Positions 13,361 through 13,459 of a stretch of 13,459 bases of DNA are shown here, in pieces (position 1 is the stretch's first letter; each line of letters opens with the position of its first letter). The stretch is from an uncultured Holophagaceae bacterium (GTDB taxonomy: Bacteria; Acidobacteriota; Holophagae; Holophagales; Holophagaceae): NCBI GenBank assembly GCA_903919165.1, contig CAIXHJ010000516.1:1-13459 (forward strand), given 5' to 3'. The translations under genes were made by a program, and so were the position numbers. A model generated the notes under the pieces. The model did no database searches and was not told where the DNA came from. It worked only from the letters and a program-made list of their open reading frames with translations.

Positions 13361-13459
13361 CCATTTCAAGGAGCCGTTCATGACCTCAGTAGCGAAGAAT
13401 CTCAAGGCCTTTCAGGCGTTGAAGACGAACCTGTTCCAGAAGGATTTCCTGTTGACGTG
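13361..13459. repeat. Right arm of exact 99-bp terminal inverted repeat
   Basis: Perfect reverse complement of bases 1-99. The shared sequence begins on the base right after the hyuA TGA stop, so nothing from hyuA is repeated. It covers the SD and first codons of the ygeW-like gene. Confidence 0.97.
13380..13459 (+). CDS. ygeW: YgeW-like knotted carbamoyltransferase, N-terminal fragment (runs off right edge)
   Basis: The frame starts at ATG 13380 with AAGGAG (13368-13373) at 6-nt spacing and is open to the window end: 26 codons ending in QKDFLLT plus a partial codon. The peptide matches the YgeW N-terminal pattern (KDFLLTW). Following hyuA by 19 nt in the same direction is the order expected of a urate-degradation operon. 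The DNA is identical to the left-edge fragment, so either two copies exist or one gene appears in two assembly contexts. The rest of the protein, including the carbamoyl-phosphate motif, is outside the window. Confidence 0.72.
   Translation, partial: MTSVAKNLKAFQALKTNLFQKDFLLT

Noticed and set aside
1..13459. Transposon bounded by the 99-bp inverted repeats
   Set aside because: The repeats are the coding start of ygeW, no transposase or recombinase is present, and target-site duplications cannot be seen because the repeats are the window ends.
1..13459. CRISPR array, tRNA or rRNA genes
   Set aside because: No regularly spaced short repeats or recognisable RNA-gene signatures were seen on reading through the non-coding stretches.

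Overview
The window is a compact, GC-rich catabolic locus. It appears to encode anaerobic purine/urate breakdown of the type known from the Escherichia coli yge/ygf region (uacT/ygfU, xdhD, ygeY, ygfK, hyuA, ygeW) and from the urate-degrading clusters of gut anaerobes. Nearly all bases are coding. An outer-membrane channel gene points to a diderm bacterium. The Fe-S/molybdenum enzyme content points to anaerobic life. A Holophaga/Geothrix-type Acidobacteriota is my guess from general gene style, but nothing in the window proves a taxon.

Layout. Positions 1-80 (minus strand) hold the first codons of a YgeW-like carbamoyltransferase. Next is a UacT/YgfU-type urate permease on the minus strand (137-1525). 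A 548-bp divergent regulatory region (1526-2073) with an AT-rich core follows. On the plus strand come an FAD-less xanthine dehydrogenase/purine hydroxylase (2074-4680), a YgeY-type M20 amidohydrolase (4752-6287) and the large YgfK flavin/Fe-S oxidoreductase (6355-9657). A terminator-like hairpin overlaps the ygfK stop and abuts a new promoter. That promoter drives a Tsx/OmpK-type outer-membrane channel gene (9822-10721), which ends in a strong hairpin terminator. Only 15-20 nt later begins a threonine-synthase-like PLP enzyme (10782-11996). It overlaps a dihydropyrimidinase/HyuA (11993-13360), and then a second YgeW-like start runs off the right edge (13380-13459).

How it fits together (inference from family roles). 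The Tsx-like channel and UacT would bring purines or nucleosides across the two membranes. The molybdenum hydroxylase and YgfK would carry out redox chemistry on the purine ring. HyuA would open a cyclic amide, YgeW would move a carbamoyl group and YgeY would hydrolyse an N-acyl or ureido intermediate. The PLP lyase sits where other clusters carry YgeX (2,3-diaminopropionate ammonia-lyase), so it may be a non-orthologous replacement. SsnA, a carbamate kinase and the selenium/Mo-cofactor insertion genes are not in the window.

Most notable points. The two ends of the window are an exact 99-bp inverted repeat carrying the RBS and start of ygeW. Two promoters share the same blocks in front of xdh and the tsx-like gene. 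A PLP enzyme with an N-terminal zinc ribbon replaces YgeX. The porin gene is insulated by its own promoter and terminator in the middle of the enzyme run.
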